A stretch of DNA of 64,000 nucleotides from Faecalicatena faecalis (lineage in GTDB: Bacteria; Bacillota; Clostridia; Lachnospirales; Lachnospiraceae). Position numbers and translations under genes: made by a program. The stretch is from the NCBI RefSeq assembly GCF_012524165.2, contig NZ_JABACJ020000023.1, forward strand, positions 16,251-80,250, written 5' to 3'. Under the pieces are notes generated by a model. That model saw only the letters and a list, made by a program, of their open reading frames with translations. It had not been told where the DNA came from and searched no databases. Of the stretch, positions 17,844 to 28,274 are shown one piece after another. The number at the start of each line of letters is the position of its first letter. Position 1 is the stretch's first letter.

Positions 17844-20800
17844 TTATTTCCTTTTCCTGCTGATATAAAGTCCTGCCATACCTCCTGTGGAGATTACAAG
17901 AAGCAAGATTGGCAGCCAGATATTCGTGCTGTCACCTGTTTTCGGTGCGTTTGATACCTTTGTCTCTTCATGGGACTGTGGTATATCCGGTGTGTTCGGT
18001 GTTTCTGGAACTTCCGGTTTCTCATTTGTCAGATTAAAGGTAACTTCTACAACCGGTGTACTGTCATCTGCATAGGCAAATGTCACTTCATGCTTGGTCT
18101 GATCCAGTGTGTATCCGTCCAGTGTCTTTGTTTCCACCAGATAATACTTGATAGCGGTATCATATTTGCCGTTCTTAAATGTGGCAATCTCATACAGCTT
18201 ACTTTCTGCATGACCGGCAGCATCTGTCTTTAAGGTTTCCAGAACTTTTCCTTTGCTGTCACGAAGTTCAAATTCTACCCCTTTCAGCGGTTCTCCTGAT
18301 GATTTATCTGTCTTATTGAGAATCACTTTTCCCTTGGCAGTGTCATCTTTCATAGCTACTTTCTGGATTTCTCCAGTATCCTTTACTTCAAAACTAACAT
18401 CCGATGTCAGAAGATATCCTTTCGGTGCCTGCTCTTCACGTAAGGTATATTTACCGATTGGAAGTTTTTCGATATAGTGTGCTTCCTCTGTGGAAGTCCA
18501 GCTCTCTACTACCTGATCATCCTTATCGAGAATCGTCAGTTTCGCACCCGGAATTTCAGTTTCTCCTGTGATATCTGTCTTACTGATCTGCACTTTTGTC
18601 ACATCATCTTTCATCTCTACTTTCTGAATCTCGGCTGTATTTTCTACTGTAAAGGTAATACTTTCTGCAGTGGCATATCCATCTGCCGGTTTTGTCTCTG
18701 TCATGGTGTATTCCTTGCCAACCACCAGTTCTTTGATCACATGGGATTCTTCCGTAGAAGTCCATTCATCTACTGTGTTGCCATCTGAATCCGTCACTTT
18801 CAGGTGTGCACCTGGAAGTTCTTTACCTGTTGTCAGGTCTGTTTTGGTCAGCTCCACTGTGGTTGGCTGATTCTCAAAAATAAAGTCGTAGCTTACTTCT
18901 GCCTGGTCTTCTCCGGCATATTCAAAGGTAAATTCCTGTACTTCTTCTGTTGTAACAAATCCGTCCGGCGCAAAGATCTCTTTCACATAGTATTTTCCGT
19001 CTACCGGAAGATCTGCCGTAAAAGTAATCTGTCCTTTTTCATCCGTTACCCGCTGCTCGATCAGACTGTCTTTCTCAAGGAGTACCTCGCCCTTTGCATT
19101 TTTGATATCTTCACTGGTATAAAGACCAAAGACACCACCTGCAAGAACACGTTCTGTATCTTTTTCTTTCTTCAGAACCGTAACCTTTACTTTCTGACGG
19201 GCATTCTGCCATTTCTCATCATAAGTGATGACTGGTGTGTCCTGATCACGGTAGGAAAGGTCAACATATCTCGGCTCTTTGTCCAGCACATAACCATGGG
19301 CTGTTTTTACTTCCTTCACATAGTATTTTCCTGCCGGAAGATCTCCCATCTGTGCAATACCATTGGAATCTGTGGTAATGGTTCCCACTTTTTCATCTGC
19401 TTTGAAATAATCTTCACTGACACCATCTGCCGCTTTGATATCTTCCGAAGCAAATACGTCGAACGTCACATCTGTAAGGCTTCCGGTTACATACTCAAAA
19501 AGATGCTCCACAGTACCTTTTACATGATCCAAAAGTGTCACCTTATCCAGAAACTCTCCATTTTTGTTGATGATCAGAAGTCCTGTCGGAACTTCATCTT
19601 TCATCTCTACTTTCTGAATCTCAGCAGTATCTTCCAGCGTGAACTTCACATCCGTTGCTTTCAGATATCCATACGGTGCCATTTCCTCACGAAGAGTGTA
19701 TTCCTCTCCAACTGTCAGTCGTTTGATCACATGTGGCTGATCTTTTACAGAAGTCCACTGATCCACAACATTTCCTTCTTTATCAAGAACAGTGAGTTTT
19801 GCCCCATCCAGTTCCACACCTGTGGTTATATCAGATTTTGTAATTTCTACTGTTGTCGGCTGGTTCTTTTTCACTGTTTTCAGTTTTACTGTCTTCACAT
19901 CCTGTCCCTGGTAAGAAGCATCCAGATTCAGAACTTCATCAGAGGATACAAATCCCGCCGGTGCTTTTAACTCTTTCACATAATACTGTCCAAGCGGCAG
20001 ATCCAGCGTACATGCTGCAAGACCATCGTTATCAGAAGTCATTTCCTGCAGAAGTGTATCTGCCTTTACAATGATCTCACCTTTCTCATTCTTCAGATCT
20101 TCTGTGTTATAGATGCCAAAGACAGCTCCTGCTACGGTTGCACCATTTTCTGCATCCTGTTTTTCTACCTGGATTGCAACTTTCTGGCGGTCATCGCCAA
20201 CCATCACTTCCTGTTCGATCACAGGTGTATCCTGATCCGCATAGACAAATGCGGCATCCGATCTGTCATGGTTCAGGACGAATCCTTCCGGTGCAGTCTT
20301 TTCTACCACATAGTAAGAACCAAGCGGCAGGTTATCAGCAACTGCTTTTCCGTCTTCCCCGGTCGTTACCGTTGTTACCAGTGCATCTTTTGCATAGATC
20401 AGCTGTCTGTTCCCGTTTTCATCTTTCTGATAATCCGGTGTATAGATATTTTCAGCTGCATAGACATGAAATGATGCACCCTTCAGGTATCTTTCTTCAT
20501 AAACAAAATCCTTTTTAAATCCGGTCAGCATCTCACCTTTTTTATAGATCGTCAGCTTTCCTTTTACCGGATGGTTCTCATAGTCTACCGTAATAATGGC
20601 ATCTCCGCTCTCAGAATCCATCTGGTATGCTGTATTTGCATCCACCGCAATCTCTACATAGTTCTTATTGATTGTGTACCCTTCCGGTGCGTTGACTTCC
20701 TCAATCCGGTAATGTCCGATCTTCAGATTCTTCGGCATGATCAGATATCCCTGGCTGTCCGTAAAATAGGACTTATGAGTGGTTGTCACTGGGTAAGTTG

Positions 20801-23800
20801 TTACCTGCTCCACATACTTCTTGTTGTCCAGGTCATATACCTTAAATTCTGTTCCGGCAATCAATACGGATTTCTTTGTTTCATCATCTTTTTTCACGAT
20901 TTTCAGTTTTGCCTTAAACTCTTCATCCAGAAGCACTCGCCAGATCTGTGGCTCGTTTGGATGATGTTCTGTGATATTCACTTCAAAATCATCGACTGGC
21001 TTGTAATTGTGCGGTGTTGTAGTTTCACGCACGATATAGCTTCCAAATGGTAATGGAATACTGCAGGCATACCCTTTTTCATCTGTGAAAATCTCAGTTG
21101 CTCCATTTTCTCCACTCACTACTGGTTTGGCAGAATCAAAATCATAGCTTCCATCTGCTTTCTTTGTAAGGGAAGATTTCAGATAAACTGTAAATCCGGC
21201 TCCGGATAACAGATCTGCATCGGTCTTTCCATTGTTGGCTGCTTTGATGATCTGAAATGGCTGTTTGATGACCTGCTCACTGGAAGTGCACTCTCTTTTT
21301 ACTTCTGCTGTCATATCTCCTTCATAACTACACGTAAGATCATGCTCTTCTGCATCTGCCAGGTATCCGGTCGGCGGAGTAATCTCTTTGACATAATATT
21401 TGCCAAGATATAGGCCATTTACAGAAGCCTGTCCTTTGTCATCTGTTGTAAGAGAAGCTACCTGCTCTCCTGCTTTATAAATAGTTCCAGTTGCTCCATC
21501 CGGGTGCACAATATCTTCACGAGCATACAGTCCATAAACTGCACCTTTCAGTGTGGCATCTCCCTGCGGTACTGCTTTTCCTGTCTCTTTATCCACTTTA
21601 TAAAGATTGATCTTTGCTGTCACACGGTCATTGCTGAAGGTATGGGCAAAAGATACGGTTGCTTCTTTATCATTGGTGTAAGAAAACTTGAACGTATACA
21701 CATCTTCTGTATTTCTTACATAACTTTCCGGTGCCTGATCTTCCTTTACAGAATAGGAATATCCAATCGGAAGATCTGCTGTGAATTTTGCAGTCCCATC
21801 TGCTCCAGTAGTTGCTTTCTCAATCAGTGTTCCTTTTTTCACAACAACGGTTCCGTCTGCATTTCTAATATCATCGGATGCATACAGAGCAAAAATACCG
21901 CCATTCAGTGGTTTCTTTGTATCTTTATCCTGTTTTACTACGGAAACATCTGCTTTCTGTCTTTCGTTGTTAAAAGTCACATCTGCAAATACAACTTCTT
22001 TATTCTGTCCGGCATAAGTCAGAGTCACTGGCTTTTCTTCGCTGCCGTTATAGAAATTGTCCGGTGCTTTTGCTTCTTTCACCACATAGCATCCAAGATG
22101 CAGGTTCTTCAGTGTAACAGAACCATTCTCACCTGTTGTCAGATTTTCTTTTACAAGGTCCCCTTTGCTGTACACTTTTGTGCCATAAGCAGTTACGATA
22201 TCTGCTCCGGCATACACGTTATATACTGCATTTTTCTGTCTGCGGTTTTCATACTGGAATACCGTTCCATTCTCACTGACATCTGCTCCGGTAAGCACCT
22301 GTCCTTCTTTGTAAATGGTAAGCTCTGCCAGCTGTTCCTTATTTTCCACGGTTACAGCTGAGGTCTTACTTGCTACCAGTTTTACATTTGTTGCCGTTGC
22401 ATTTACCACATATCCCTGTGGTGCTGTGATCTCTTTCAGATAAACAGTATCCTGTGTCTTGATGATCGTAACAGAAGATTTTCCATTCTTATCTGTTACC
22501 GGCATCTGAGTGATCAGTTTTGTGCAAGACTCATCGCTGTATACACCGAATACTGCACTCGCAAGATTAACATCCGCCGTGTCGTCTTTCTTTACGATTT
22601 CAATCGTAGCCTGTTCAATCCAGGACACCTTTAAGCTTACATATTTTTCATCAGCGACACCTTCTCCAAACACAAATGCCAGATCCTGAACACTTGCATT
22701 CGTAGTCAGTTTATATGCTGAATAATCTTTTGTAATACTTCCCTTCATTTTTGCAGAAAAAGTAGCACTTACATCTCTTGTCTGTGTCAGAGGAGCTGAG
22801 AGATAAAACGTGGTTCCGCCTCCAATTGTTACGCTTGCACCTGCCGCACTTACATTTCCAGTAGATACATTATGGAGCTTTACTCCTTTTGGTAAGTCCA
22901 TTGTGATTTTCTGCTGGGAAGATGCGTTGAACTGAATGTTCTCCGTTCTCTGAACATTTCCATCTACATAAGCTTTTACATTCGGCTTTGAAAATGACAT
23001 TGCTACATCTGGTATTTCCGGCTTATTCACACAATAATTATAGAGTTCTTTTGCCAAAGCCTCTCCTGTAGCATTTGTTCCGTAAAATGCATCACTACTT
23101 CCGTTGGCATATGATGCAGCCATGTGAATAATGATGAATCTTTTTCCTTCTGAAAAATCCGTGTGTTTATTCGCAAAAAAGCTTTCACTTCCTGCGGCAT
23201 CTGTACCGTAATAACACACTTTTGCTAACGCCTGATTGTCTCCAATCTTTGTGATTGTATAATTTCCAGATCCTGGTCCAGGTTTTGCTGGCTGTACACA
23301 ATACGCAGTTGCTCTGACGCTTCCGTAGCTGATATAGTACGGCTCTGTCAGATAGGTTCCAAGATTATAATCTGCATATCTATACAGTGGTCCTTTTTCA
23401 ATTGTTACCTGCTGTGTACTTCTTGCTGAATAAGCCGAAACTGCTTCAAATGTTGCAATCTCTCCTTCTTCCATAGCCTCAAGATCCACACCTTCGTCTC
23501 CTGCCTGTTCCAAAACATCATGAAGCTCTAACCCTGATTCTTCATCATAGGTATCCTGGTTCTGTGCCTGCTCTACCAAATCATCAAATTCATCAGCGTC
23601 AATATCGGTAATCTCCGATTCTGCTTCTGAATCCTCCGCTTCTTCTGTCTGCTGTTCACTGCCAGCTGTTTCGGATTCAGTCACTGCTTCACTCCCTGCC
23701 GCCTCTGTCTGTACTTCTGTTTCTTTCTCACGCACAATCAGTTTTCGGCTGACTTGGTACTTCGGATGCTCCTGATTTACCGGTTCCACATAATAGACCG

Positions 23801-24134
23801 CTTTGTAAGTGTCCGCATGATCTGTCGTAAAATCCTCATCCTTGTCGTTCTTTGCTTCCTCAAATGTGACTTTGACCTTGTTATCATCCTTGATTTCCAG
23901 TCCTGTGTAGTCTGATTTCACATCAAATACACTGCCTGTTTCGATTTCATAATCTTTGGCAGTCACCACCTCATCTTCATCCAGAAGGTCTTTCACTTCC
24001 TCATAAAGTGGAGGTTTTTCCTCTGGCTGGATCTCCGCTGCATATGCAGTCATCGGAGATAACACTGTACTAAGCATTGTCATGCCTGCCAGCAAGCCAG
24101 ATAGTACTTTTCTAAAATTACCTTTTTTCTTCAT
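17844..24134 (-). CDS. Giant SpaA/Cna-B repeat surface adhesin with thioester domain and sortase signal
   Basis: 2096 residues. It has a signal peptide (about 1-33, cut near AYAAE), an acidic low-complexity spacer (about 140-220), and a thioester-type head (about 245-370) with Cys in TAYCVQPAKPG. About 14 SpaA/Cna-B-type beta domains follow, many opening with a Lys as in IEIVKKDD, VSVVKQDKD, KINLYKVDKETG, VELTKTDLTTG and ending with Glu-containing YYVKE or YTLREE, consistent with isopeptide bonds. The C-terminus has NAPKTG (LPxTG-like), a membrane helix and RKRK. It is probably covalently anchored on the cell surface and may hold donor to recipient or host tissue. No matching sortase gene was seen. 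Confidence 0.88.
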   Translation of the reverse strand: MKKKGNFRKVLSGLLAGMTMLSTVLSPMTAYAAEIQPEEKPPLYEEVKDLLDEDEVVTAKDYEIETGSVFDVKSDYTGLEIKDDNKVKVTFEEAKNDKDEDFTTDHADTYKAVYYVEPVNQEHPKYQVSRKLIVREKETEVQTEAAGSEAVTESETAGSEQQTEEAEDSEAESEITDIDADEFDDLVEQAQNQDTYDEESGLELHDVLEQAGDEGVDLEAMEEGEIATFEAVSAYSARSTQQVTIEKGPLYRYADYNLGTYLTEPYYISYGSVRATAYCVQPAKPGPGSGNYTITKIGDNQALAKVCYYGTDAAGSESFFANKHTDFSEGKRFIIIHMAASYANGSSDAFYGTNATGEALAKELYNYCVNKPEIPDVAMSFSKPNVKAYVDGNVQRTENIQFNASSQQKITMDLPKGVKLHNVSTGNVSAAGASVTIGGGTTFYLSAPLTQTRDVSATFSAKMKGSITKDYSAYKLTTNASVQDLAFVFGEGVADEKYVSLKVSWIEQATIEIVKKDDTADVNLASAVFGVYSDESCTKLITQMPVTDKNGKSSVTIIKTQDTVYLKEITAPQGYVVNATATNVKLVASKTSAVTVENKEQLAELTIYKEGQVLTGADVSENGTVFQYENRRQKNAVYNVYAGADIVTAYGTKVYSKGDLVKENLTTGENGSVTLKNLHLGCYVVKEAKAPDNFYNGSEEKPVTLTYAGQNKEVVFADVTFNNERQKADVSVVKQDKDTKKPLNGGIFALYASDDIRNADGTVVVKKGTLIEKATTGADGTAKFTADLPIGYSYSVKEDQAPESYVRNTEDVYTFKFSYTNDKEATVSFAHTFSNDRVTAKINLYKVDKETGKAVPQGDATLKGAVYGLYAREDIVHPDGATGTIYKAGEQVASLTTDDKGQASVNGLYLGKYYVKEITPPTGYLADAEEHDLTCSYEGDMTAEVKRECTSSEQVIKQPFQIIKAANNGKTDADLLSGAGFTVYLKSSLTKKADGSYDFDSAKPVVSGENGATEIFTDEKGYACSIPLPFGSYIVRETTTPHNYKPVDDFEVNITEHHPNEPQIWRVLLDEEFKAKLKIVKKDDETKKSVLIAGTEFKVYDLDNKKYVEQVTTYPVTTTHKSYFTDSQGYLIMPKNLKIGHYRIEEVNAPEGYTINKNYVEIAVDANTAYQMDSESGDAIITVDYENHPVKGKLTIYKKGEMLTGFKKDFVYEERYLKGASFHVYAAENIYTPDYQKDENGNRQLIYAKDALVTTVTTGEDGKAVADNLPLGSYYVVEKTAPEGFVLNHDRSDAAFVYADQDTPVIEQEVMVGDDRQKVAIQVEKQDAENGATVAGAVFGIYNTEDLKNEKGEIIVKADTLLQEMTSDNDGLAACTLDLPLGQYYVKELKAPAGFVSSDEVLNLDASYQGQDVKTVKLKTVKKNQPTTVEITKSDITTGVELDGAKLTVLDKEGNVVDQWTSVKDQPHVIKRLTVGEEYTLREEMAPYGYLKATDVKFTLEDTAEIQKVEMKDEVPTGLLIINKNGEFLDKVTLLDHVKGTVEHLFEYVTGSLTDVTFDVFASEDIKAADGVSEDYFKADEKVGTITTDSNGIAQMGDLPAGKYYVKEVKTAHGYVLDKEPRYVDLSYRDQDTPVITYDEKWQNARQKVKVTVLKKEKDTERVLAGGVFGLYTSEDIKNAKGEVLLEKDSLIEQRVTDEKGQITFTADLPVDGKYYVKEIFAPDGFVTTEEVQEFTFEYAGEDQAEVSYDFIFENQPTTVELTKTDLTTGKELPGAHLKVTDSDGNTVDEWTSTEESHVIKELVVGKEYTMTETKPADGYATAESITFTVENTAEIQKVEMKDDVTKVQISKTDITGETEIPGAKLTILDKDDQVVESWTSTEEAHYIEKLPIGKYTLREEQAPKGYLLTSDVSFEVKDTGEIQKVAMKDDTAKGKVILNKTDKSSGEPLKGVEFELRDSKGKVLETLKTDAAGHAESKLYEIATFKNGKYDTAIKYYLVETKTLDGYTLDQTKHEVTFAYADDSTPVVEVTFNLTNEKPEVPETPNTPDIPQSHEETKVSNAPKTGDSTNIWLPILLLVISTGGMAGLYISRKRK

Positions 24135-24163
24135 GCTAAGGTCCTCTCTTTCATAATATTTGT

Positions 24164-24191
24164 ATTAAAACAGACAGTCCTTAGACTGCCT
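24164..24191 (-). terminator. Hairpin between topoisomerase and adhesin genes
   Basis: Short stem GGCAGTC/GACTGTC with a TAAG loop, followed on the minus strand by TGTTTTAAT. It lies between the topB stop (24204) and the adhesin start (24134). The T-run is interrupted; an attenuator that lowers adhesin expression is plausible. Confidence 0.4.
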
Positions 24192-24203
24192 GCAATACAC
24201 TGC

Positions 24204-26279
24204 TTATCGTTGCGGGAAACTCAGATTGAACTGCACATTTCCCTCGCCGGGATCAACCATCTCCACTGTTGCTTCATACTGTCTCCCTGTTTTTCTGGAT
24301 ACCAGATCCTTATAATGGATTTTTCCTTTAGACAGGAACTTCTTTGCTGCCGCCTTATCCATCTTTTTTCCCTGGCTTGCAAGGAATTTATCATTCTTCC
24401 ATAAGGCAAAAGCACAGTTCCGGTCAGAACAGTAAAAGTTTACTTTTCCTTCCCTGACATCAGCTCCACAGCGGGGACATTTGCCAATGACTTCTCCTTT
24501 TGCTTTTCCCTGAAACTGCTCTTTCTTTTCTTCTGAAATCCCCTGATATCTGGCAACCAGTTCCTGCATCAGCTCTGTAATCCCATTTAGGAATTCATCT
24601 GCTGTCTCTGTATTCTGGGCAATGTGATTCAATGCCATTTCCCACTCTGCTGTCATCTTCGGAGATTTAATCTCATCCGGCAGAACCGTAATCAGGACAT
24701 TGCCATCATCTGTCGGCACCAGATTTTTCTTTTCCCTTTTCACAAAACCAGACTGAATCAGTTTTTCAATGATTGCTGCCCTTGTTGCCGGTGTGCCAAG
24801 TCCTTTCTTTTCTGTATCTTCGGTCAGTTCTTCATTCCCTGCACGTTCCATCGCAGAAAGCAGGGTATCTTCTGTGTACTGTTTCGGTGGCTGTGTAAAA
24901 TGCTCCGATACAAAAGAATCACAAGGACCGTAATGCTTGCCATCCCAGATATCCAGCTCCGGCTCTTCTTTTTCACTCTTTACGCCAAAGAACTGTTTCA
25001 ATTTATTTTCGATCGACTTGAATCCTTCCTGCTTTGTTTTCTTTGCTGAGAGATAAAACGTATGATAATTACAGGTAATCTGGCATTTATGGCTTTCATA
25101 AATATAAGGATCTGCGGTTGCTGTCAGTACCCTGGCACTGATCAGATACAAAATCTTGCAGTTTCGTTCTTTCAGTTTACCTATATCTGCCTTTGCTACT
25201 TCCACGGTCGGGATAATTGCATGGTGATCAGATACTTTCTTTGAATTTAATACCTTACTCACGTCCGGCTGATATTCCAGCCCTTCGGCATAGGGCATTT
25301 TCCCAAGTAATATCTGAATCAGAGTTTCTGTGCTTTCTCCCATCTCATCTGTCAGATACTGGCTGTCTGTTCTCGGATAAGTAACAAGCTTCTGCTCATA
25401 CATCTCCTGCACGGCATCCAGCGTCTGCTGTGCGGTATAACCAAACATTCGATTGGCTTCCCTCTGCAGAGTGGTCAAATCATAAAGCTTCGGAGGACGG
25501 ACCGTTTTCTCTTTCACATCATCCTTCTCCACTTCGCACATACGCTCCATACAGTCCGCAGCCACTCTATCTGCATCTTCTTTTTTCTGAAAATGCTCTG
25601 TGACCGCATCCATATCGTCAAACTTGATATGAGCCATATAATATTTCTCTTTGGTAAATTCCTTGATCTTCTGATTTCGATCCACGATCATAGCAAGTGT
25701 TGGTGTCTGTACTCTTCCAACTTTCAGATTCTGGTTATACAGAACGGAAAAAAGACGGCTCGCATTGATTCCCACCAGCCAGTCTGCCTTTGCCCTGCAA
25801 AGTGCTGACTGATAGAGACTGTCATAATACGAACCGTCTTTTAATGACGCAAATCCATCTTTAATTGCCTGTTCTTCCATGGAAGAGATCCAAAGCCGCT
25901 TCATCGGCTTTCTGCATCCTGCCTGCTCATACACCAAACGAAAGATTAACTCACCTTCACGTCCTGCATCAGTTGCACAGATTACTTCATTCACTTCGGA
26001 ATCTCTCATCAGTTTCTTTAAGATTCCAAACTGCTTCTTTGTACCCTCCAAAATCTTGTGTTTCCAACATTCCGGCACAATCGGCAGATCTTCATATCTC
26101 CATTTTTTATATTTTTCATCGTATTCCGATGTATCGCATAATCCCACCAGATGTCCTACGCACCAGGAAACGATATAACCGTTTCCCTCCACGTAGCCAT
26201 CTTTTCTTGTTCTGGCTCCAAGCACGGAAGCCAGTGCCATCGCAACCGATGGCTTTTCTGCAATCACTAATGCTTTCAT
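24204..26279 (-). CDS. topB: DNA topoisomerase III
   Basis: 691 residues, type IA topoisomerase. The TOPRIM domain starts KALVIAEKPSVAMALA and contains ATDAGREGELIFR; the active-site Tyr is about residue 301 in TYPRTDSQYL; the central domain has KVGRVQTPTLAMIV and GLGTPATRAAIIEKL. A C-terminal zinc-finger-like piece (CPRCGADV...CSDRNCAF) binds single-stranded DNA in relatives. Plasmid and ICE copies of topB relax or decatenate DNA during replication and transfer. It overlaps the methyltransferase gene upstream by 4 bases (ATGA), so both are made from one message. Confidence 0.95.
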   Translation of the reverse strand: MKALVIAEKPSVAMALASVLGARTRKDGYVEGNGYIVSWCVGHLVGLCDTSEYDEKYKKWRYEDLPIVPECWKHKILEGTKKQFGILKKLMRDSEVNEVICATDAGREGELIFRLVYEQAGCRKPMKRLWISSMEEQAIKDGFASLKDGSYYDSLYQSALCRAKADWLVGINASRLFSVLYNQNLKVGRVQTPTLAMIVDRNQKIKEFTKEKYYMAHIKFDDMDAVTEHFQKKEDADRVAADCMERMCEVEKDDVKEKTVRPPKLYDLTTLQREANRMFGYTAQQTLDAVQEMYEQKLVTYPRTDSQYLTDEMGESTETLIQILLGKMPYAEGLEYQPDVSKVLNSKKVSDHHAIIPTVEVAKADIGKLKERNCKILYLISARVLTATADPYIYESHKCQITCNYHTFYLSAKKTKQEGFKSIENKLKQFFGVKSEKEEPELDIWDGKHYGPCDSFVSEHFTQPPKQYTEDTLLSAMERAGNEELTEDTEKKGLGTPATRAAIIEKLIQSGFVKREKKNLVPTDDGNVLITVLPDEIKSPKMTAEWEMALNHIAQNTETADEFLNGITELMQELVARYQGISEEKKEQFQGKAKGEVIGKCPRCGADVREGKVNFYCSDRNCAFALWKNDKFLASQGKKMDKAAAKKFLSKGKIHYKDLVSRKTGRQYEATVEMVDPGEGNVQFNLSFPQR

Positions 26280-26836
26280 TCTATTTCTTCCTCACTTTTC
26301 ATTTCTATATCTGACTGTATTTCATTTCCCCAGACATCCCACCCAGGTGTTGTCTGTCGTGCAAATAATTCTATTCTCGGTACATCACCAATAAGCTCAA
26401 CAATTCTATCTCTTGCCACATCTGGTTTTTTACTGTGTCTTTCAATGTGTGATAAAATAATCTGTCGAACATATGCTGATTTCCTATGAACAGACCCTTT
26501 CGTTGCAAGCAAACAAATTTCAGCATTGCTCCTTGTCCAGTGTCCCAGACCAAGAAACAAAGTATCTGCCTTTTTATTCTTCTTTACCCACACGAACGCT
26601 ACTGTCTTGTATTGAAATCCCCATGCTTGAATCACACTTAATCCTTCTCTCAGCTGTGGAAAAGTGACCCAGAGAAATAAAACACAATCTTTATCCGCTA
26701 ATTTTCCAACTGGAAGATCACAGATTTCCTGCAAACTCATGGTCGGGTAATGGTCTGCGGCAATTCCCTGCCCCGCCTTCCTGTTATACTGCCAAGGCGG
26801 ATCAGCGTATATAATCTGATATTTCTTATTCCGCAC
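26276..26836 (-). CDS. MT-A70 family adenine N6-methyltransferase
   Basis: 186 residues. The catalytic DPPW motif is at the N-terminus (IIYADPPWQY), followed by MSLQEICDLPV and FLWVTFPQL, then an S-adenosylmethionine site and LGLGHWTRSNAEICLLATKG, a sequence typical of phage and plasmid MT-A70 DNA methylases. It should methylate adenine in DNA (RNA is a weaker option). It lies 4 bases downstream of the surface protein gene and overlaps topB. It may mask element DNA from recipient restriction enzymes; the target sequence cannot be read from the gene. Confidence 0.9.
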   Translation of the reverse strand: MRNKKYQIIYADPPWQYNRKAGQGIAADHYPTMSLQEICDLPVGKLADKDCVLFLWVTFPQLREGLSVIQAWGFQYKTVAFVWVKKNKKADTLFLGLGHWTRSNAEICLLATKGSVHRKSAYVRQIILSHIERHSKKPDVARDRIVELIGDVPRIELFARQTTPGWDVWGNEIQSDIEMKSEEEIE

Positions 26837-26840
26837 TCAA

Positions 26841-28274
26841 TCATCGCCCTTCCTCCTCTTCTTCATCTTCCAGCACATTATCGTCAAAATCTTCATCTCT
26901 CAGGATTTCCGGTTCTGTACTTTCTTCCTGCTCATCTGCATCGTCTACTTCCCGCTTTTCAGACTCTGAATCTTCGGATTCATCTTCATCCTCTTCCATC
27001 TCATCCTCGTCATCATATTCATGCTTTGGTTTATAGACTTTGAAGTAATATCCTCCTGCCGCAGCTCCGACTGCAACCAGTGCAATCAAAAGATACGTTC
27101 CAAATGGACTTTTATCTTCAGGCATCTGAATATCATCCTCTACCTTATCTTTCTCGGCTGACTCTGTCGTTTCCGGCTTTTCTTCCTCTGCTTTTTTCTC
27201 TGGTTCTGCATAAACCGTATCTACTTCCGGAAGTATCACCGAATCAGAAAGTGTAAAGTTCATCAGATCTTTTTCACTAACTTCGGTAAGGAAATACACA
27301 TTATCCTGAGATTTTGAATTGTCGATGATCAGATAGAAAATCTTACCACTCTTAGTTGAAATGGTATAAAACTCTTTTGTGCCTTCCGTAGCTGTTTTGG
27401 TAACAGAATCTGCTGTCTCGCCTTCTTTATTAAGCTGTTCCTCAATACCTGTCACTGTCCGATCATCCACGGTTCCTTTTGCATCTGTCGGCTCAGAAGC
27501 CTGTGCATCCTGCGGAAGCGGTGAAGTCGTTGTTTTCTCAGTCCCAGTTGCATCTGCACTGGTCGTGGTTGCCATTGCACCATTACTGTCACTGGAAGTT
27601 TTCTGTTTCTCTGCCTGCTTCTTTGCCCATTCATAATAAGGATTCTGTAACACATACTTTTCAGACGTATTTCCGGCACCGTCTGTTACCGTAATCTCAA
27701 TCTGTTTTGTAGTAAAATCTTTCTGTGTCAATTGCACTCTCAGCATTCCATCCTTCAAGTCTGTATAAGTGGTGCCATTGACTGTTACTGCAGTAATCCC
27801 TGATACTGTATCATTCCCCTGAATCGTCAGCACACCATCTGTCAGGGAAGCAGAGAGTGTAGGCTTTTCCGTGTCATAACACTTAATAGAGCGATTCTGC
27901 TCATAGACCTTCCCCTCACCATCTGTAACACGCACATACACTGTCTGATTTCCAGTGATCGTGATACTTCCACTTCCGGTTACATCCTGCCAGCTTCCAT
28001 CTTTTCCTGCTTTTGCTTCAATCTTTGCTATTGAGAAACCTTCCGGCATATGACTGGCATCTACCGTAACAGCAATGGTTGTTTCTCCCTGTTTCCAGCC
28101 ATCCGGTTTCTCAATCGTGATTGCAGGCGTGGTATTCTCAGCTGCATAAGCAGTCTGTGTCTGGAGCAAAGGTGTTGTCAGGCAAAGAAATGTCGTTGCT
28201 GCAAGCAAGCTCTTTTTTACCCTGCTTTTAGTAATTGTTCTCTTCTTCTGTTTCATTTTTTCCAGATTCATCAT
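26841..28274 (-). CDS. Membrane-anchored surface protein of conjugative elements (CD1107/DUF4366 type)
   Basis: 477 residues with a signal peptide ending near AYAAE (about 45). Two Ig-like or bacterial Ig-type beta domains (about 50-215) contain VTVDASHMPEGFSIAKIEAKAG and VTDGAGNTSEKYVLQNP. A Thr/Ser-rich linker precedes the DUF4366-like region (about 290-360, TVTGIEEQLN...GKIFYLIIDNS). One membrane helix (YLLIALVAVGAAAGGYYF) and a very acidic C-terminal tail follow. It is likely an outward-facing part of the transfer machine, as in the clostridial CTn CD1107 family. It overlaps the upstream DUF4315 gene by 47 bases. Confidence 0.75.
   Translation of the reverse strand: MMNLEKMKQKKRTITKSRVKKSLLAATTFLCLTTPLLQTQTAYAAENTTPAITIEKPDGWKQGETTIAVTVDASHMPEGFSIAKIEAKAGKDGSWQDVTGSGSITITGNQTVYVRVTDGEGKVYEQNRSIKCYDTEKPTLSASLTDGVLTIQGNDTVSGITAVTVNGTTYTDLKDGMLRVQLTQKDFTTKQIEITVTDGAGNTSEKYVLQNPYYEWAKKQAEKQKTSSDSNGAMATTTSADATGTEKTTTSPLPQDAQASEPTDAKGTVDDRTVTGIEEQLNKEGETADSVTKTATEGTKEFYTISTKSGKIFYLIIDNSKSQDNVYFLTEVSEKDLMNFTLSDSVILPEVDTVYAEPEKKAEEEKPETTESAEKDKVEDDIQMPEDKSPFGTYLLIALVAVGAAAGGYYFKVYKPKHEYDDEDEMEEDEDESEDSESEKREVDDADEQEESTEPEILRDEDFDDNVLEDEEEEEGR

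Noticed and set aside
20000..22500. Repeated DNA in the adhesin gene as a possible CRISPR or tandem array
   Set aside because: The similarity is at the protein-domain level (about 100 residues each) and the frame is open throughout; no spacer-like pattern.
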